Shown in pieces: positions 45,270 through 55,142 of a DNA stretch of 64,000 nucleotides (positions are counted from its first letter, which is position 1; every line of letters starts with the position of its first letter). The DNA lies in NCBI GenBank assembly GCA_026004795.1, contig BPJV01000008.1:1-64000 (forward strand). The letters are read 5' to 3'. Under the pieces are notes generated by a model that did not search any database, was not told the origin of the DNA, and saw only the letters and a program-made list of their open reading frames with translations. The translations under genes were made by a program, and so were the position numbers. Origin of the DNA: Pirellulaceae bacterium. GTDB lineage: Bacteria > Planctomycetota > Planctomycetia > Pirellulales > Pirellulaceae.

Positions 45270-46379
45270 ATGAAGATTCGCGTGGCGCATGTTATTCCGA
45301 CGTTGGTGCAGGGCGGCGCCGAGAAGCAGATGGCGTTGTTGGTAAGTCACCTGGACCGTGCGCGATTCGATCCTCACGTGGTGGTGCTCACCGCCGACGG
45401 TCCATTGCGCGACCAATTGGTTGACGCCCAGGTGCCAGTGCACTTCATTGCCAAGAAGGGCAAGTTGGATCCTGCGGCGGCGGTAAGATTGCGGGCGACG
45501 TTGAAAAAACTGGCCCCTGATATCGTGCATACGTGGTTGTTCGCGGCCAACAGCTATGGACGAGTAGCCGCGTGGGCGGCGGGCGTGCCGATAGTGATTG
45601 CCGGAGAGCGCAGTGTCGATCCGTGGAAAAGGTGGTGGCACCATGCCATCGATCGGTTGCTGCTACCCATCACCGATCGCTTGGTCACCAATACTCAGGC
45701 CGTCGTCGAATTCTATCGGCGACACGGAATTCCCGCGGAGCGCTTCCAGGTGATTCCCAATGCGGTGGAACCTGCTCCGGGGACGAGCTGGACCAAGCAG
45801 CAGGTGTGGGAACGCCTGGGCCTGCCTCCCCGTAAGAAACTCATCTTGAGCATCGGACGGTTATGGCCCCAAAAGGGGTATCGCGATCTGATATGGGCTG
45901 CCGACATGCTCCACAATGCTTATTCAGATTTGTGGTATGTGATTGTCGGATCAGGACCAGAATTCGCACGTTTGCAAAAATACCGTGATGACATCGGGGC
46001 CGCCGATTCGGTGCGCTTCGCCGGTCATCAACGTGATGCTCGGGAGTGGATCAGTGCCTGTGACGTGCTGTGGAATGGATCGCGTTTCGAGGGACAGAGT
46101 AACACGATTCTCGAGGCGATGGCAGCCGGCAAGGCCGTGATCGCCTCCGACATTCCTGGCAACCGCGACCTGGTTCAACACGAGCAGACCGGCTACCTGT
46201 ATCCGCTCGGCAACGTCCAGGCATTGTGCCAAATGACCCTGAAGCTGCTAGACAACGAAACCTTGGCACAGCAATTGGGTGACATGGGCAAACAACGTGT
46301 GGAACAAGAATTCTCGCTGGCCAATATGGTTGTCGCCCACGAACGACTTTACGAACAGTTACTCGAACAGACGCGATAA
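45270..46379 (+). CDS. Glycosyltransferase family 4
   Basis: 369 residues. VAHVIPTLVQGGAEKQMALLV and VHTWLFAANSYGR are the N-terminal Rossmann features; ILSIGRLWPQKGYRDLI, YVIVGSGPEFARL and the donor motif SRFEGQSNTILEAMAAGKAVIASD (E-x7-E) are complete. It transfers sugar from an activated donor to a surface glycan or lipid. Likely co-transcribed with hpt and the preceding glycosyltransferase. A strong hairpin follows at 46453-46499. Confidence 0.92.
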   Translation: MKIRVAHVIPTLVQGGAEKQMALLVSHLDRARFDPHVVVLTADGPLRDQLVDAQVPVHFIAKKGKLDPAAAVRLRATLKKLAPDIVHTWLFAANSYGRVAAWAAGVPIVIAGERSVDPWKRWWHHAIDRLLLPITDRLVTNTQAVVEFYRRHGIPAERFQVIPNAVEPAPGTSWTKQQVWERLGLPPRKKLILSIGRLWPQKGYRDLIWAADMLHNAYSDLWYVIVGSGPEFARLQKYRDDIGAADSVRFAGHQRDAREWISACDVLWNGSRFEGQSNTILEAMAAGKAVIASDIPGNRDLVQHEQTGYLYPLGNVQALCQMTLKLLDNETLAQQLGDMGKQRVEQEFSLANMVVAHERLYEQLLEQTR

Positions 46380-46452
46380 GAGTCGTCCTTCGCTCTTTCC
46401 GTATGGCCATCTGAAGACGTTGCCGTCACGTGCCGCGACCAGTCGCCGAAAA

Positions 46453-46499
46453 CTGCAATCGAAAAGGTCTACCCCCCAATTCGACCTTTCCGATTGCAG
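46453..46499. terminator. Bidirectional hairpin between convergent genes
   Basis: Arms 46453-46469 and 46483-46499 pair over 17 bases with one mismatch (CTGCAATCGAAAAGGTC on the left), around a 13-base loop. It lies between the plus-strand glycosyltransferase and the minus-strand sigma factor, the usual place for a shared terminator. No T-run follows, so it may also limit mRNA decay. Confidence 0.65.
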
Positions 46500-46535
46500 T
46501 AAGACGGCGCAATAGGGCCCGGAATCGTTACCTGA

Positions 46536-47462
46536 TCACGCTAAACCAGCACGCTCTTTGGGGTCTTTCAGGTTGTAGGCTAGCTTCGACAGGGCTTCGG
46601 TCTCGATCTGGCGTACCCGTTCACGAGTCAAACCGAGGCGGGCGCCAATCTCCTTCAGGGTATGGGCTTCACTGTCGCCCAATCCGAACCGCATCTTCAA
46701 TACGGTGGCTTCCCGCGTGTCCAAAGTGTCCAGCAACTCCAGAACGGTACTCAAGACGTCGTGGTCGAGCAATTCTTCATCCGGAGCCTTCAACCGCTCA
46801 TCCATCACCGTTTCGCTCAAGGACCACCCGGAATCGGGTTGCTCGTTTTGCGGCGTACTGTTGTAAATCTGTATCGCCTTCTTGATGATAGGTAACTTCT
46901 TTCGCGGCAAGCCGAGCACGCGACCGACCTCCTCGTGGGTGGGAGCACGCCCCAGTTCTTCCGTCAGTCGTGCCGACGCCCGCCGCCACTTGCTCAGCAA
47001 TTCCACCATGTAAGCAGGAATGCGAATCGTCTTCGAACAGTTGATCAACGCTCGTTTGATCGACTGTTTGATCCAGTAGCTGGCGTAGGTGCTGAATCGC
47101 GTTCCCATCTCCGGATCGAATCCTTCCACTGCCCGCAGCAGACCGAGATTCCCCTCCTCGATCAAATCTTGCAGGCCCAGGCCTTTCCCCACATATCCAC
47201 GAGCGATGTTCACCACCAGTCGGAGGTTGGCACGCACCATATGATCGCGCGCTTCAACGTCCCCCTCGGCGATGCGGCGAGCCAGCTCCCGCTCTTGTTT
47301 GGCCGTCAACAAGGGCGTCTCGTTGATCTCACGCAGGTACGTTTCCAAGGGTGATTGAGCAACTTCACCTCTTGATCTGCTGCGCCGCTTGGTTCGCGCT
47401 ACGAGTTCTTCATCTTCATGAATAAGCGGAAGTTCATCCTGGTCTTCGAAATAATCAGTCAT
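46536..47462 (-). CDS. RNA polymerase sigma-70 factor (RpoD/group 2-like)
   Basis: 308 residues. Region 1.2 (SPLETYLREINETPLLT, ~38-53), region 2 with the -10 recognition helix (DLIEEGNLGLLRAVEGFDPEMGTRFSTYASYWIKQSIKRAL, ~99-139), region 3 (~155-225) and region 4 with the helix-turn-helix (TLKEIGARLGLTRERVRQIETEALSKL). It lacks the long region 1.1 and the non-conserved insert of a full RpoD, so it is a compact primary-like or group 2 factor. ATG 47462 follows AGAGAG. It is a single-gene unit with ~520 bases of upstream space. Confidence 0.92.
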   Translation of the reverse strand: MTDYFEDQDELPLIHEDEELVARTKRRSRSRGEVAQSPLETYLREINETPLLTAKQERELARRIAEGDVEARDHMVRANLRLVVNIARGYVGKGLGLQDLIEEGNLGLLRAVEGFDPEMGTRFSTYASYWIKQSIKRALINCSKTIRIPAYMVELLSKWRRASARLTEELGRAPTHEEVGRVLGLPRKKLPIIKKAIQIYNSTPQNEQPDSGWSLSETVMDERLKAPDEELLDHDVLSTVLELLDTLDTREATVLKMRFGLGDSEAHTLKEIGARLGLTRERVRQIETEALSKLAYNLKDPKERAGLA

Positions 47463-47984
47463 GGGCTCTCTGTCATGCGAAGGGTGAACGACATCAATCG
47501 GTGACACGACATTCGCAGCGCGAGTTGCCGGCGACGGCCACCGCGCGCGGCAGTATCCGATTCCCCGAAGATTTCCCTTTTCCATCGAGGCGGTCACCAG
47601 GCACTGTACCTCTGCCAGCGGCCTTCGGAAGGGAAACACGATTCATGATGGGAGCGGTCGGGAAAGCAGACGCTCGGCGCGTGCTAGCATTACGTATCGG
47701 TGGGAAGATGGGGTGAGCTCAAAGAATTGCGAAGGCGGAGAGATCGTACAAAATAATCCGATTGAAGCGAGATCGAAGAGGAACGAATCGGTGAGGATCG
47801 ACCGATCTTTTACTTGTTGGGTAATCTGTAGCGATTGCACCGAGTCTGCCGATTGAGCATTTTTTTCGGATTGAGTCAATTCTGCGGCCGGTCACGCCGA
47901 TAGGAAGGATGTGGTACCAGGGAATCTCCCTGATTAAACGCCGCTGTTTTCCATTCCCAGCGGCATGTTTCCAGCGGTCCTGCT
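47463..47984. promoter_or_regulatory. Divergent upstream region of sigma factor and BBP7 genes
   Basis: 520 bases without a supported gene. It must hold the promoters of both flanking genes. The part from 47740 to 47880 is A+T-rich with GATCG-AC-CGATC at 47796-47807, but I cannot assign boxes with confidence. Confidence 0.35.
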
Positions 47985-49520
47985 ATGGAAGGCGTGACAA
48001 TCGTGAGACGAGTTCTTACCTTAGTCGCAACAGTAATGCTTTGCCTCCCTCCGGCATTGCTTGTGGCACAAACTAGTTCCAGTGGTCGACGGCCTGGCGG
48101 CTCGCGCAGCATTGCCCCGCGCGAGGCTTCCGTCCGGCCAGCTCGCACCAGGGTTTCTCCCGCGGCACACCGGACCATCTCTGCTTTCGACGAGGAAGCG
48201 ATTGCTGCCGATGAGGTGGTTGAAGGTGAATACATCGAAGGCGAGATCATCGCTGAAGGGGATGCTTACGTCGAGGGAGAATACATCGTCGAGGGGCATC
48301 CGCCGCTAGGGCATGGCAGTGGTTGCGCCAGTTGCGATGGTCATGGATGCGATGATTGTGGCACCGTGCTGGACACGCAATGTGAGTCTTGCCGAATACC
48401 GCGCCGCTTCTGCATCTGCCTGCCACGCCACGGCTGGGCTCAAGCCGATTATCTATTGTGGTGGGGCAAGGGAATGGAAGTCCCCCCGCTGGTTACCACC
48501 AGTCCCAGTGGCACGGATCGCGCTGCCGCCGGCGTTCTCGGTCAACCCGGAACCAGCATTCTGTACGGTGGCGATGAGATCCTAACGCGGGATATTTCCG
48601 GTTGGCGACTGCGCTACGGATGGTGGTTCGACAAGCTGCCCGGCTGGGGCATCGAAGGAGAGTACGTCGGCGTGGGGACGCTCACCGAGAGCTTTTTCGC
48701 CCAGTCCAGTGGCAATCCGATTCTCGCCAGGCCGTTTTTCAATGCTCGGGATGGAATTGAGGACGCCGAACTAATCGCTTTTCCCGATGTCGTCACCGGC
48801 AGCATGGCGGTCGATGCAACCACCCGACTGGACGGGGTAGCCGTGCGACTGCGCAAGCAGTTGTGTGGTAGTCAAGGCTGTGGGTACTCATGGCTGTGCT
48901 GCGCGCCGGTGCCTACGGCGGCACGATGGGATTTCACTGCTGGCTGGCGCTATTGGGAACTCGATGACGGCCTGGAGATGCGGGAACGCCTGCAAATGCA
49001 GGACTCGAACACGCCGGGATCGTTCGACATCACCGACCGCTTCGAAACTCGCAATCAATTTCAAGGTGCAGAATTGGGGGTGCTGTGGCAAGGGCGAAAG
49101 GGGCTCTGGTCGCTGGACGCCTTGATGCGGGTGGGGATCGGCAATGTGCACCAAACGGCATGGATCAGCGGCTCGACCACTATCGAGGAAAATGGTGTCG
49201 TCAGTACTTACAACACCGGGGTGTTGGCTCAACGCACCAATATCGGCACTTACGAGCGGGATCGCTTCACCATGGTTCCAGAACTGGGATTGACCGTTGG
49301 CTATCAAATGACCAAGCGGATGCGGGCGACGATCGGTTACTCCCTAATCTACTGGGGGAATGTGCTCCGGCCGGGCAATCTGATCGATACGGATATCAAC
49401 CCCAATCTCTTTGCTCCCGAAGTTTCTCCCTTTACCGGGCCACTACGACCTCAGTTTCAGTTCGATGATACCGATTATTGGGTACAAGGCCTGAACCTTG
49501 GTGCCGAATACCGCTGGTAG
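47985..49520 (+). CDS. BBP7-type outer-membrane beta-barrel protein
   Basis: 511 residues. Signal peptide VLTLVATVMLCLPPALLVA, then a Glu/Tyr/Val-rich linker (EGEYIEGEIIAEGDAYVEGEYI), a cysteine-rich patch (CASCDGHGCDDCG, CESCRIPRRFCIC) and the BBP7 barrel that begins with WAQADYLLWWGKGMEVPPLVTTS and ends WVQGLNLGAEYRW, with the aromatic C-terminus of outer-membrane barrels. Other barrel marks: GWRLRYGWWFD, FTAGWRYWELDDGL and ATIGYSLIYWGNVLRPG. The family is restricted to planctomycetes and is thought to form porin-like channels. ATG 47985 or GTG 48003 (with GGAAGG upstream) may be the start. Confidence 0.88.
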   Translation: MEGVTIVRRVLTLVATVMLCLPPALLVAQTSSSGRRPGGSRSIAPREASVRPARTRVSPAAHRTISAFDEEAIAADEVVEGEYIEGEIIAEGDAYVEGEYIVEGHPPLGHGSGCASCDGHGCDDCGTVLDTQCESCRIPRRFCICLPRHGWAQADYLLWWGKGMEVPPLVTTSPSGTDRAAAGVLGQPGTSILYGGDEILTRDISGWRLRYGWWFDKLPGWGIEGEYVGVGTLTESFFAQSSGNPILARPFFNARDGIEDAELIAFPDVVTGSMAVDATTRLDGVAVRLRKQLCGSQGCGYSWLCCAPVPTAARWDFTAGWRYWELDDGLEMRERLQMQDSNTPGSFDITDRFETRNQFQGAELGVLWQGRKGLWSLDALMRVGIGNVHQTAWISGSTTIEENGVVSTYNTGVLAQRTNIGTYERDRFTMVPELGLTVGYQMTKRMRATIGYSLIYWGNVLRPGNLIDTDINPNLFAPEVSPFTGPLRPQFQFDDTDYWVQGLNLGAEYRW

Positions 49521-49636
49521 GACGTAGCGGTTATCGGAAATACCAGAAACCATATTTCGACACTCCACCAAGGCTCGGCCGTCTGCAGCAGACTGTCGAG
49601 CCTTTTTTGATTGCGATTCAGGGAGGAAGCAGCGTT

Positions 49637-52600
49637 ATGGGGGGGATCTTTGCACGCTGGCGGAAGCGGTGGCAAATGCGGCATCCACAGATTCGTCGTC
49701 GCACGCGACGATTAGGCATGGAGGCGATGGAGCCCCGACGGCTATTGGCCGGAGATCTAGGAGTCATCGAAGGGGTGGCGTATACCGACCTCACCGACAA
49801 CGGGGTGTTCGATGTGGGCACCGATCCCGTGCTCGGCGCCACATTCACCCTGTATCAGGACACGAACGCCAACGGCGTCTTCGATTCGGGGACCGATACG
49901 CAAATCGCTCAGCAAACGGTCGCCCCCCCCGCCAATCCCACAGCCAATCCGACTCCACAGTCGGACAAATTCCGCTTCGAGGGCCTCGGTCCTGGCACCT
50001 ACTTTGTCGAGCAATCTGCTGTTTCTGGGCAATTGCAGCGCAGCACCGAAACGATTAAGACCGTCGTCATCAGTTCGGCCGAATCAGAAGGCGTGGCCAC
50101 ACAGACTATCGACACTTTGAACAACACTGCCACCACGCCGGATCCATTGGTCGCCACCCCGGGAAACACCGCCAGTGACTCGGCGGCAACGGCCGCCGGT
50201 GAGGTGCTCGGCGACGAACGCGATATCCTCATCTCCAACGATGCCGGATCTACAGCGAACATCGAAGTGCAGGTCGACACCGGAACTGGCACCTTGGTCA
50301 TCAACAATGGGACAGGTACCACTGGGACCGTCGTCGTAACCTACGATGGTGTCGACAGCGATGCGACGAATCTGGCCCACAACTTGGGTGGCCTCGCAAC
50401 TCCCGTCGATCTGACGGCCGGTGGAGGGACCGCCTTGCATTTCATTGCCGGGTCGGAAGCAGGTAACACGGTCACCATCGATGTATTCAGCGGCTCGGCC
50501 GCCGACTTTTCGACCATAACGGTACCATTGCCGGTCACTGCCGGAGGCAGCCCGACTGCAGATTTGTTTGTGCATTTCGATGATTTCACCGTCGGCGGAG
50601 GAACAGGAGCCGATTTCAGCCAAGTGACGGCGATCCGGATCCAGGTCAATTTGGCAGCCGCCAGTGATGCCTCTTTCGACCTGGTGGGAGTGGTCGCCCC
50701 CACCGAGAAGATCTCCAACCACGCGAACCTCAATCCGATGTCGCTCGGCGATCTGATCTTTGCCGACTTCAATGACAACGGCCTGCTCGATTCCGGTGAA
50801 CCTGGCCTGGCCGGTGTTCAGGTCGAACTGTACGAGGACACAAACTCCAATGGAAGCTTCGATAGTGGTACCGATGCTCAAGTCGGCAGCGCTGTCACCA
50901 CCGATGCGAACGGGAACTACCTGTTCGACAATTTGTTCCCGGGCGACTATTTCGTCGTCATTCCGGCCTCCGAATTGAACTCGGGGGGCCCCCTGTTCGG
51001 TTACTTGAGCAGTTCGGCCGGCGGCACCTACGAGCCGGCTCCTGATCCGGACAGCACTCCCGTCGATGGTGACGACAATGGAACCTTCGTGGCCGGCGTA
51101 GGGGTGGTCACCTCGGCCATCACCCTGGCTTCAGGCACCGAACCGACGAACGACGGAGATGCGGATACCGATTCCGATTTGAGCATCGACTTCGGCTTCG
51201 TGCCGCAGATCGACGTGGCTGTTACGAAATCGGCTTCACCTACGCCCACCGTAATAGCTGGCAACCAAATCACCTATACCATTCAAGTATCGAACAACGG
51301 CAACGCGCCTGCCACCAACGTCGTGGTTACCGACGATTTGCCGAACCTGAGTCCAGATCCGCTGGTGATCGACTCGGTCACTACTACCGGTACGGTGGTA
51401 CAGACGGGCAACAGCAGCGGGGAGATCGAAGTTACCTTCGCCAATCTAGCGGCTGGTGGTTCCGAAACGATCACTATCGTCGTTACCGTTCCGGCTGGTG
51501 CTGCAGCGGCAGCGGCGATCACCAATGGCGTTACTGTTACTGCGCAAGGAAATGATACGGATCTGACCAACAACAGTGATTCGGTTGATGTGGCTGTCGA
51601 CCGCGAGGCGGTACTGACGCTGACCAAGTCCGACACACCCGATCCGGCTCCAGTGGGCTCCTCGATCACTTACACGTTGGTGGTCACCAACACTGGTCCC
51701 TCGACGGCGAATAATGTCGTGGTGAGCGATACATTGCCGGCAGGCCTGACCTTCAACAACGTAACCACCACCGCCGGTTCGGCCTCGGAGGCGGGCGGCG
51801 TGGTCACCGCGAACATACCGTTGCTCAATCCCGGGGAATCTGCCACGATCACCATCGACGCCACCATCGATGCTGGTTTCGCCGGAACAACGCTGAGCAA
51901 CCAGGCGACCGCTGCCGCTGACGAAGCGGCTCAGGTGACCGCCAATGAGGATACGACGGTCAATCCCCAAGTCGACTTGTCCATCACCAAGACCGACGAT
52001 ACGGATCCGGTCAATCGCGGCGACCAATTGACCTACACGCTGCAGGTCACCAATGCTGGACCCAGTACGGCGACCAATGTCGAGATCGTTGATACCTTGC
52101 CCGCTGGGGTGACGTTCGTCAGCGCTACCGGGGGTACGGTGACGCCGCCGAGCGGAGGGTCTTCCGATGTGACGATCAACGTCGGCAATCTGGCGGCCGG
52201 TGCAAACGCTGTGGTCACCATCACGGTAGCGGTCGACCAATCGGCAGCCAATTCCGTCGAGAATACGGCGATTGTGCGCTCCGATGAATCGACGGCTGGA
52301 TTCGATACGGACACTTCAAACAACTCAGTCTCCGAGAGCACGGCGGTCCAATCGACTTCCGATTTGACGATTACCAAAGTGGACTCGGCCGATCCCGTCA
52401 TTGCTGGAAATAGCTTTACCTACACGATTACCGTGACCAACAATGGACCATCGGACGCGGCGAATACCGTGGTGATCGATGACATTCCAGACGGCATCCA
52501 GATTACTTCGGCCACCGCGTCGGCAGGGACGGTGACCATCCCCACGAGCGCTCAAGACACCGACCCGACCAATAGCGACGACTTGACGGTCAATCTGGGC

Positions 52601-53893
52601 ACCGTGGCCGACGGCGATACGGTCACCATCACCGTCAACGCTACCGTTCTCCCTGGCACGCGCGGTGATCTGACCAACACGGTGTCCGTCACCTCGGATT
52701 CGATCGAATCGAATTCAGCAGACAACAGTGCCAGCGAAACCACCGCGGTAAACGCCAATATCGATCTGCAGGTCACCAAGGCGGACAATGTTGACCCAGT
52801 CGTGGCGGGACAATCGTTGATTTACACCATCGTCGTCACCAACAATGGTCCATCGACCGCCAATGGTGTGACGGTGACCGATGTACTGCCTAGCGGCGTG
52901 ACGTTCACCAGCGTTACTGCCAGTCAGGGGACCGCCAGTCATTCCGGCGGAACGATTACCGCGCAACTCGGAACGCTTGCTCCCAATGCCACGGCAACTG
53001 TTACGGTGAACGTCGAAGTCAATGGAGACACTCGGGGTTCGCTCACCAACACCGCAACCGTGTCCGCCGACGAGACGGATACCGACCAGACGAACGATTC
53101 CGCCACGCAAGTCACGGACGTCAATGCGAACGTCGATCTCGAAGTTACCAAAACTGATTCGACGGACCCGGTAGCTGCGTCCGGAACCCTGACGTACACG
53201 ATTACCGTCACCAACAATGGGCCCAGCACTGCCACCGGCGTCGTCGTCAACGACACACTGCCTGCGGGCCTAACCTTTGTCAGCGGTAACAGTACGGTTG
53301 GCACGGTCTCCAACTCGGGCAACGCGGTGACTGTTAATGTAGGGACCTTGGCGTCTGGAGCATCAGCCACGATCACTATCAATGCCACCGTCAATAGCGA
53401 TGCTACGGGAACGCTGTCCAACACCGCTACCGCCACCGCTGCAGAATCGGACACCGATTCCACTAACAACTCCGCTACTCAGGAAACAGCTATCGCGGTG
53501 CCCGGCAGTATCTCCGGCACGGTGTTTTTGGATCGCGACAATGACGGTGTTCAAGATGCCGATGACCCTGGTATCCCCGGAGTGGTGATCACTTTGACCG
53601 GAACCGACTTGTTAGGCAATTCCGTCAACCTGACCACGACCACGGATGCCAACGGCAACTACACGTTTGACGACCTGTTGCCCGGTACCTATACCCTGAC
53701 GGAGACGCAGCCAGGAAGCTACGGAGACGGCCAGTCGATCGTGGGGACGGGGGCAAGCGGTACGGCGGGAACGAATCAGATCAGTGGCATTGAGTTGCAA
53801 AGCGGTGCCGCAGCGCAGGGATTCAACTTCTCCGAACGTTTGTCACCGCTGAGCAAGCGACGGCTTCTAGCATCCGCCCAGCCTGGTGATTAG
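49637..53893 (+). CDS. Giant DUF11/SdrD-B surface protein
   Basis: 1418 residues. The start, GGGAGG then ATG 49637, gives a basic leader with RLGMEAMEPRRLLAG, the planctomycete extracellular N-terminal motif. Three SdrD_B/Cna_B-like domains are seen: one near the N-terminus (TDLTDNGVFDVG), one at ~370-520 (ADFNDNGLLDSGEPGLAGVQVELYEDTN), and one at the C-terminus (GTVFLDRDNDGVQDADDPGIPGVVITL). Between them lie six DUF11 repeats (~51.2-53.4 kb), each with TKxDxxDPVxAG and YTIxVTNNGPSTAxxVxVxDxLPxG. It ends SPLSKRRLLASAQPGD. It is likely exported and calcium-binding, giving a long fibre at the cell surface. The repeats make it prone to recombination. 116 bases follow the BBP7 stop. Confidence 0.9.
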   Translation: MGGIFARWRKRWQMRHPQIRRRTRRLGMEAMEPRRLLAGDLGVIEGVAYTDLTDNGVFDVGTDPVLGATFTLYQDTNANGVFDSGTDTQIAQQTVAPPANPTANPTPQSDKFRFEGLGPGTYFVEQSAVSGQLQRSTETIKTVVISSAESEGVATQTIDTLNNTATTPDPLVATPGNTASDSAATAAGEVLGDERDILISNDAGSTANIEVQVDTGTGTLVINNGTGTTGTVVVTYDGVDSDATNLAHNLGGLATPVDLTAGGGTALHFIAGSEAGNTVTIDVFSGSAADFSTITVPLPVTAGGSPTADLFVHFDDFTVGGGTGADFSQVTAIRIQVNLAAASDASFDLVGVVAPTEKISNHANLNPMSLGDLIFADFNDNGLLDSGEPGLAGVQVELYEDTNSNGSFDSGTDAQVGSAVTTDANGNYLFDNLFPGDYFVVIPASELNSGGPLFGYLSSSAGGTYEPAPDPDSTPVDGDDNGTFVAGVGVVTSAITLASGTEPTNDGDADTDSDLSIDFGFVPQIDVAVTKSASPTPTVIAGNQITYTIQVSNNGNAPATNVVVTDDLPNLSPDPLVIDSVTTTGTVVQTGNSSGEIEVTFANLAAGGSETITIVVTVPAGAAAAAAITNGVTVTAQGNDTDLTNNSDSVDVAVDREAVLTLTKSDTPDPAPVGSSITYTLVVTNTGPSTANNVVVSDTLPAGLTFNNVTTTAGSASEAGGVVTANIPLLNPGESATITIDATIDAGFAGTTLSNQATAAADEAAQVTANEDTTVNPQVDLSITKTDDTDPVNRGDQLTYTLQVTNAGPSTATNVEIVDTLPAGVTFVSATGGTVTPPSGGSSDVTINVGNLAAGANAVVTITVAVDQSAANSVENTAIVRSDESTAGFDTDTSNNSVSESTAVQSTSDLTITKVDSADPVIAGNSFTYTITVTNNGPSDAANTVVIDDIPDGIQITSATASAGTVTIPTSAQDTDPTNSDDLTVNLGTVADGDTVTITVNATVLPGTRGDLTNTVSVTSDSIESNSADNSASETTAVNANIDLQVTKADNVDPVVAGQSLIYTIVVTNNGPSTANGVTVTDVLPSGVTFTSVTASQGTASHSGGTITAQLGTLAPNATATVTVNVEVNGDTRGSLTNTATVSADETDTDQTNDSATQVTDVNANVDLEVTKTDSTDPVAASGTLTYTITVTNNGPSTATGVVVNDTLPAGLTFVSGNSTVGTVSNSGNAVTVNVGTLASGASATITINATVNSDATGTLSNTATATAAESDTDSTNNSATQETAIAVPGSISGTVFLDRDNDGVQDADDPGIPGVVITLTGTDLLGNSVNLTTTTDANGNYTFDDLLPGTYTLTETQPGSYGDGQSIVGTGASGTAGTNQISGIELQSGAAAQGFNFSERLSPLSKRRLLASAQPGD

Positions 53894-53936
53894 CATCACC
53901 ATGGGAACGTCCGGCTGAGTTCACGCCTTGGCGGAC

Positions 53937-55142
53937 TCAGTTGCCGCGTGGAGCAGGGGCGGCTTCACTGGGAACCATTCCTGCTGCGGGACGTACAAGC
54001 TGCAAACCACTGGCCACGGTCCCCGGTTGCCCGTCCCGGGGATCGACCGCGGCGGTATAGCCAGCGGGACGGACATCGCCGAGCTCGCTTTGCTCGACGA
54101 AGGAGCGTTCTGCCCGGGGAACCCAAGTGGTTTTCATACCGCTAGGCCCGGCGACAAAGAAGGTCTTCTCGCCGATAACCTGTCGTCCGTCAGCAAAGGT
54201 GTACCGAGCAAAGACGATGACCCGGTCGGCCAATGGGGATTGGTTCGTCCAGGCGAGCGTTAGATGAATACCAGCATCCGAACCGGCCGTGCGCATCAAT
54301 TGCTTAACTTCATGGGCGGAGTAGTTCCAGCGGCCCAATCTGGCTGCGTTGCCTTCACGCGCCGGATCGAGGATGACGACGGCGAGATCGGCGGCCGCGG
54401 GAACAAATTGGCCGTCAACATTTAGGGGTTGGAGCACCAAGTACAATCCGTCATCGTCGAGCTCGTCGTCGAAATTGGCGGCACGGGAAAGATTCGGATG
54501 GAACGCCAACTCCGTAACCCGTTGATCGACGACCTCTGGCGCGTCGGCGATCGTGTCGGCCGTGTCGCTGCTGCGGGGCGAGGCGTTTAGGGGCGCAAGC
54601 TGCCCCAAAGTCGTGCGGCCGGACGCAAGCGTGCCCGGAAGGGCAATACGGGTGGACTCGGTGGCCAAGGGATCGTGCACATCCTCTGGGATACCTGTCG
54701 GGGCGTGTTGAGCTTGATCGTCGCTCGGTCCGGCGGTGGGCTCGCCTGGTTCAATCTTGGGGGGCTCCAACGATTCGAGGTCGAATTCATCGGTTTCCTG
54801 AGGCTGCTGCTGATCCTGGCCGTTGCGATGAAGGATGGAAGGAAGCCGTCCGGGCTCAGATGGTGTGGTTGTTGCAGCGGGCGGGGAGCCGGAATTGTCC
54901 GTTACACCGTTGCGGGAGGACCTGCTAGGAACCGCACTGGATGCTGAATTGGCCAGTTCGCGTAACCGCTGATTCTCAGCCCGCAGAGCTGCCAATTGTT
55001 GTTCCAACACGCGATATTCATGGTCGTACTCGTAGAGCTGATCTTCCAGCTCACGAATTTCGGCTGCCATGTTTTCGATGTACAGATCTTGATACGCTCG
55101 GCGCGCGCAACCGGCATAGCCAAGCAGCAGCAAGCCCATCAA
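53937..55142 (-). CDS. Coiled-coil lipoprotein, function unknown
   Basis: 401 residues. It opens MMGLLLLGYAGC, a short lipoprotein signal with the lipobox cysteine at 12. A leucine-zipper-like coil (ENMAAEIRELEDQLYEYDHEYRVLEQQLAALRAENQRLREL) covers ~23-65, a Pro/Ser/Thr-rich linker follows to ~220, and a compact C-terminal beta domain (~215-360; LYLVLQPLNVDGQFVPAAADLAVVILDPA, HLTLAWTNQSPLADRVIVFARYTFADGRQ) ends with a polar tail. I do not recognise the C-terminal domain beyond its occurrence in planctomycetes. It converges on the DUF11 gene, 43 bases away. Confidence 0.7.
   Translation of the reverse strand: MMGLLLLGYAGCARRAYQDLYIENMAAEIRELEDQLYEYDHEYRVLEQQLAALRAENQRLRELANSASSAVPSRSSRNGVTDNSGSPPAATTTPSEPGRLPSILHRNGQDQQQPQETDEFDLESLEPPKIEPGEPTAGPSDDQAQHAPTGIPEDVHDPLATESTRIALPGTLASGRTTLGQLAPLNASPRSSDTADTIADAPEVVDQRVTELAFHPNLSRAANFDDELDDDGLYLVLQPLNVDGQFVPAAADLAVVILDPAREGNAARLGRWNYSAHEVKQLMRTAGSDAGIHLTLAWTNQSPLADRVIVFARYTFADGRQVIGEKTFFVAGPSGMKTTWVPRAERSFVEQSELGDVRPAGYTAAVDPRDGQPGTVASGLQLVRPAAGMVPSEAAPAPRGN

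Noticed and set aside
50084-52240. Long minus-strand frames (about 265 residues) inside the DUF11 gene
   Set aside because: They are shadows of the repetitive, GC-rich plus-strand gene and lack any start context or family pattern.
53913-53940. Terminator hairpin CTGAGT...ACTCAG between the DUF11 gene and the lipoprotein gene
   Set aside because: The outer stem is only 6 bp, the inner pairing leaves too small a loop and part lies within the lipoprotein gene.
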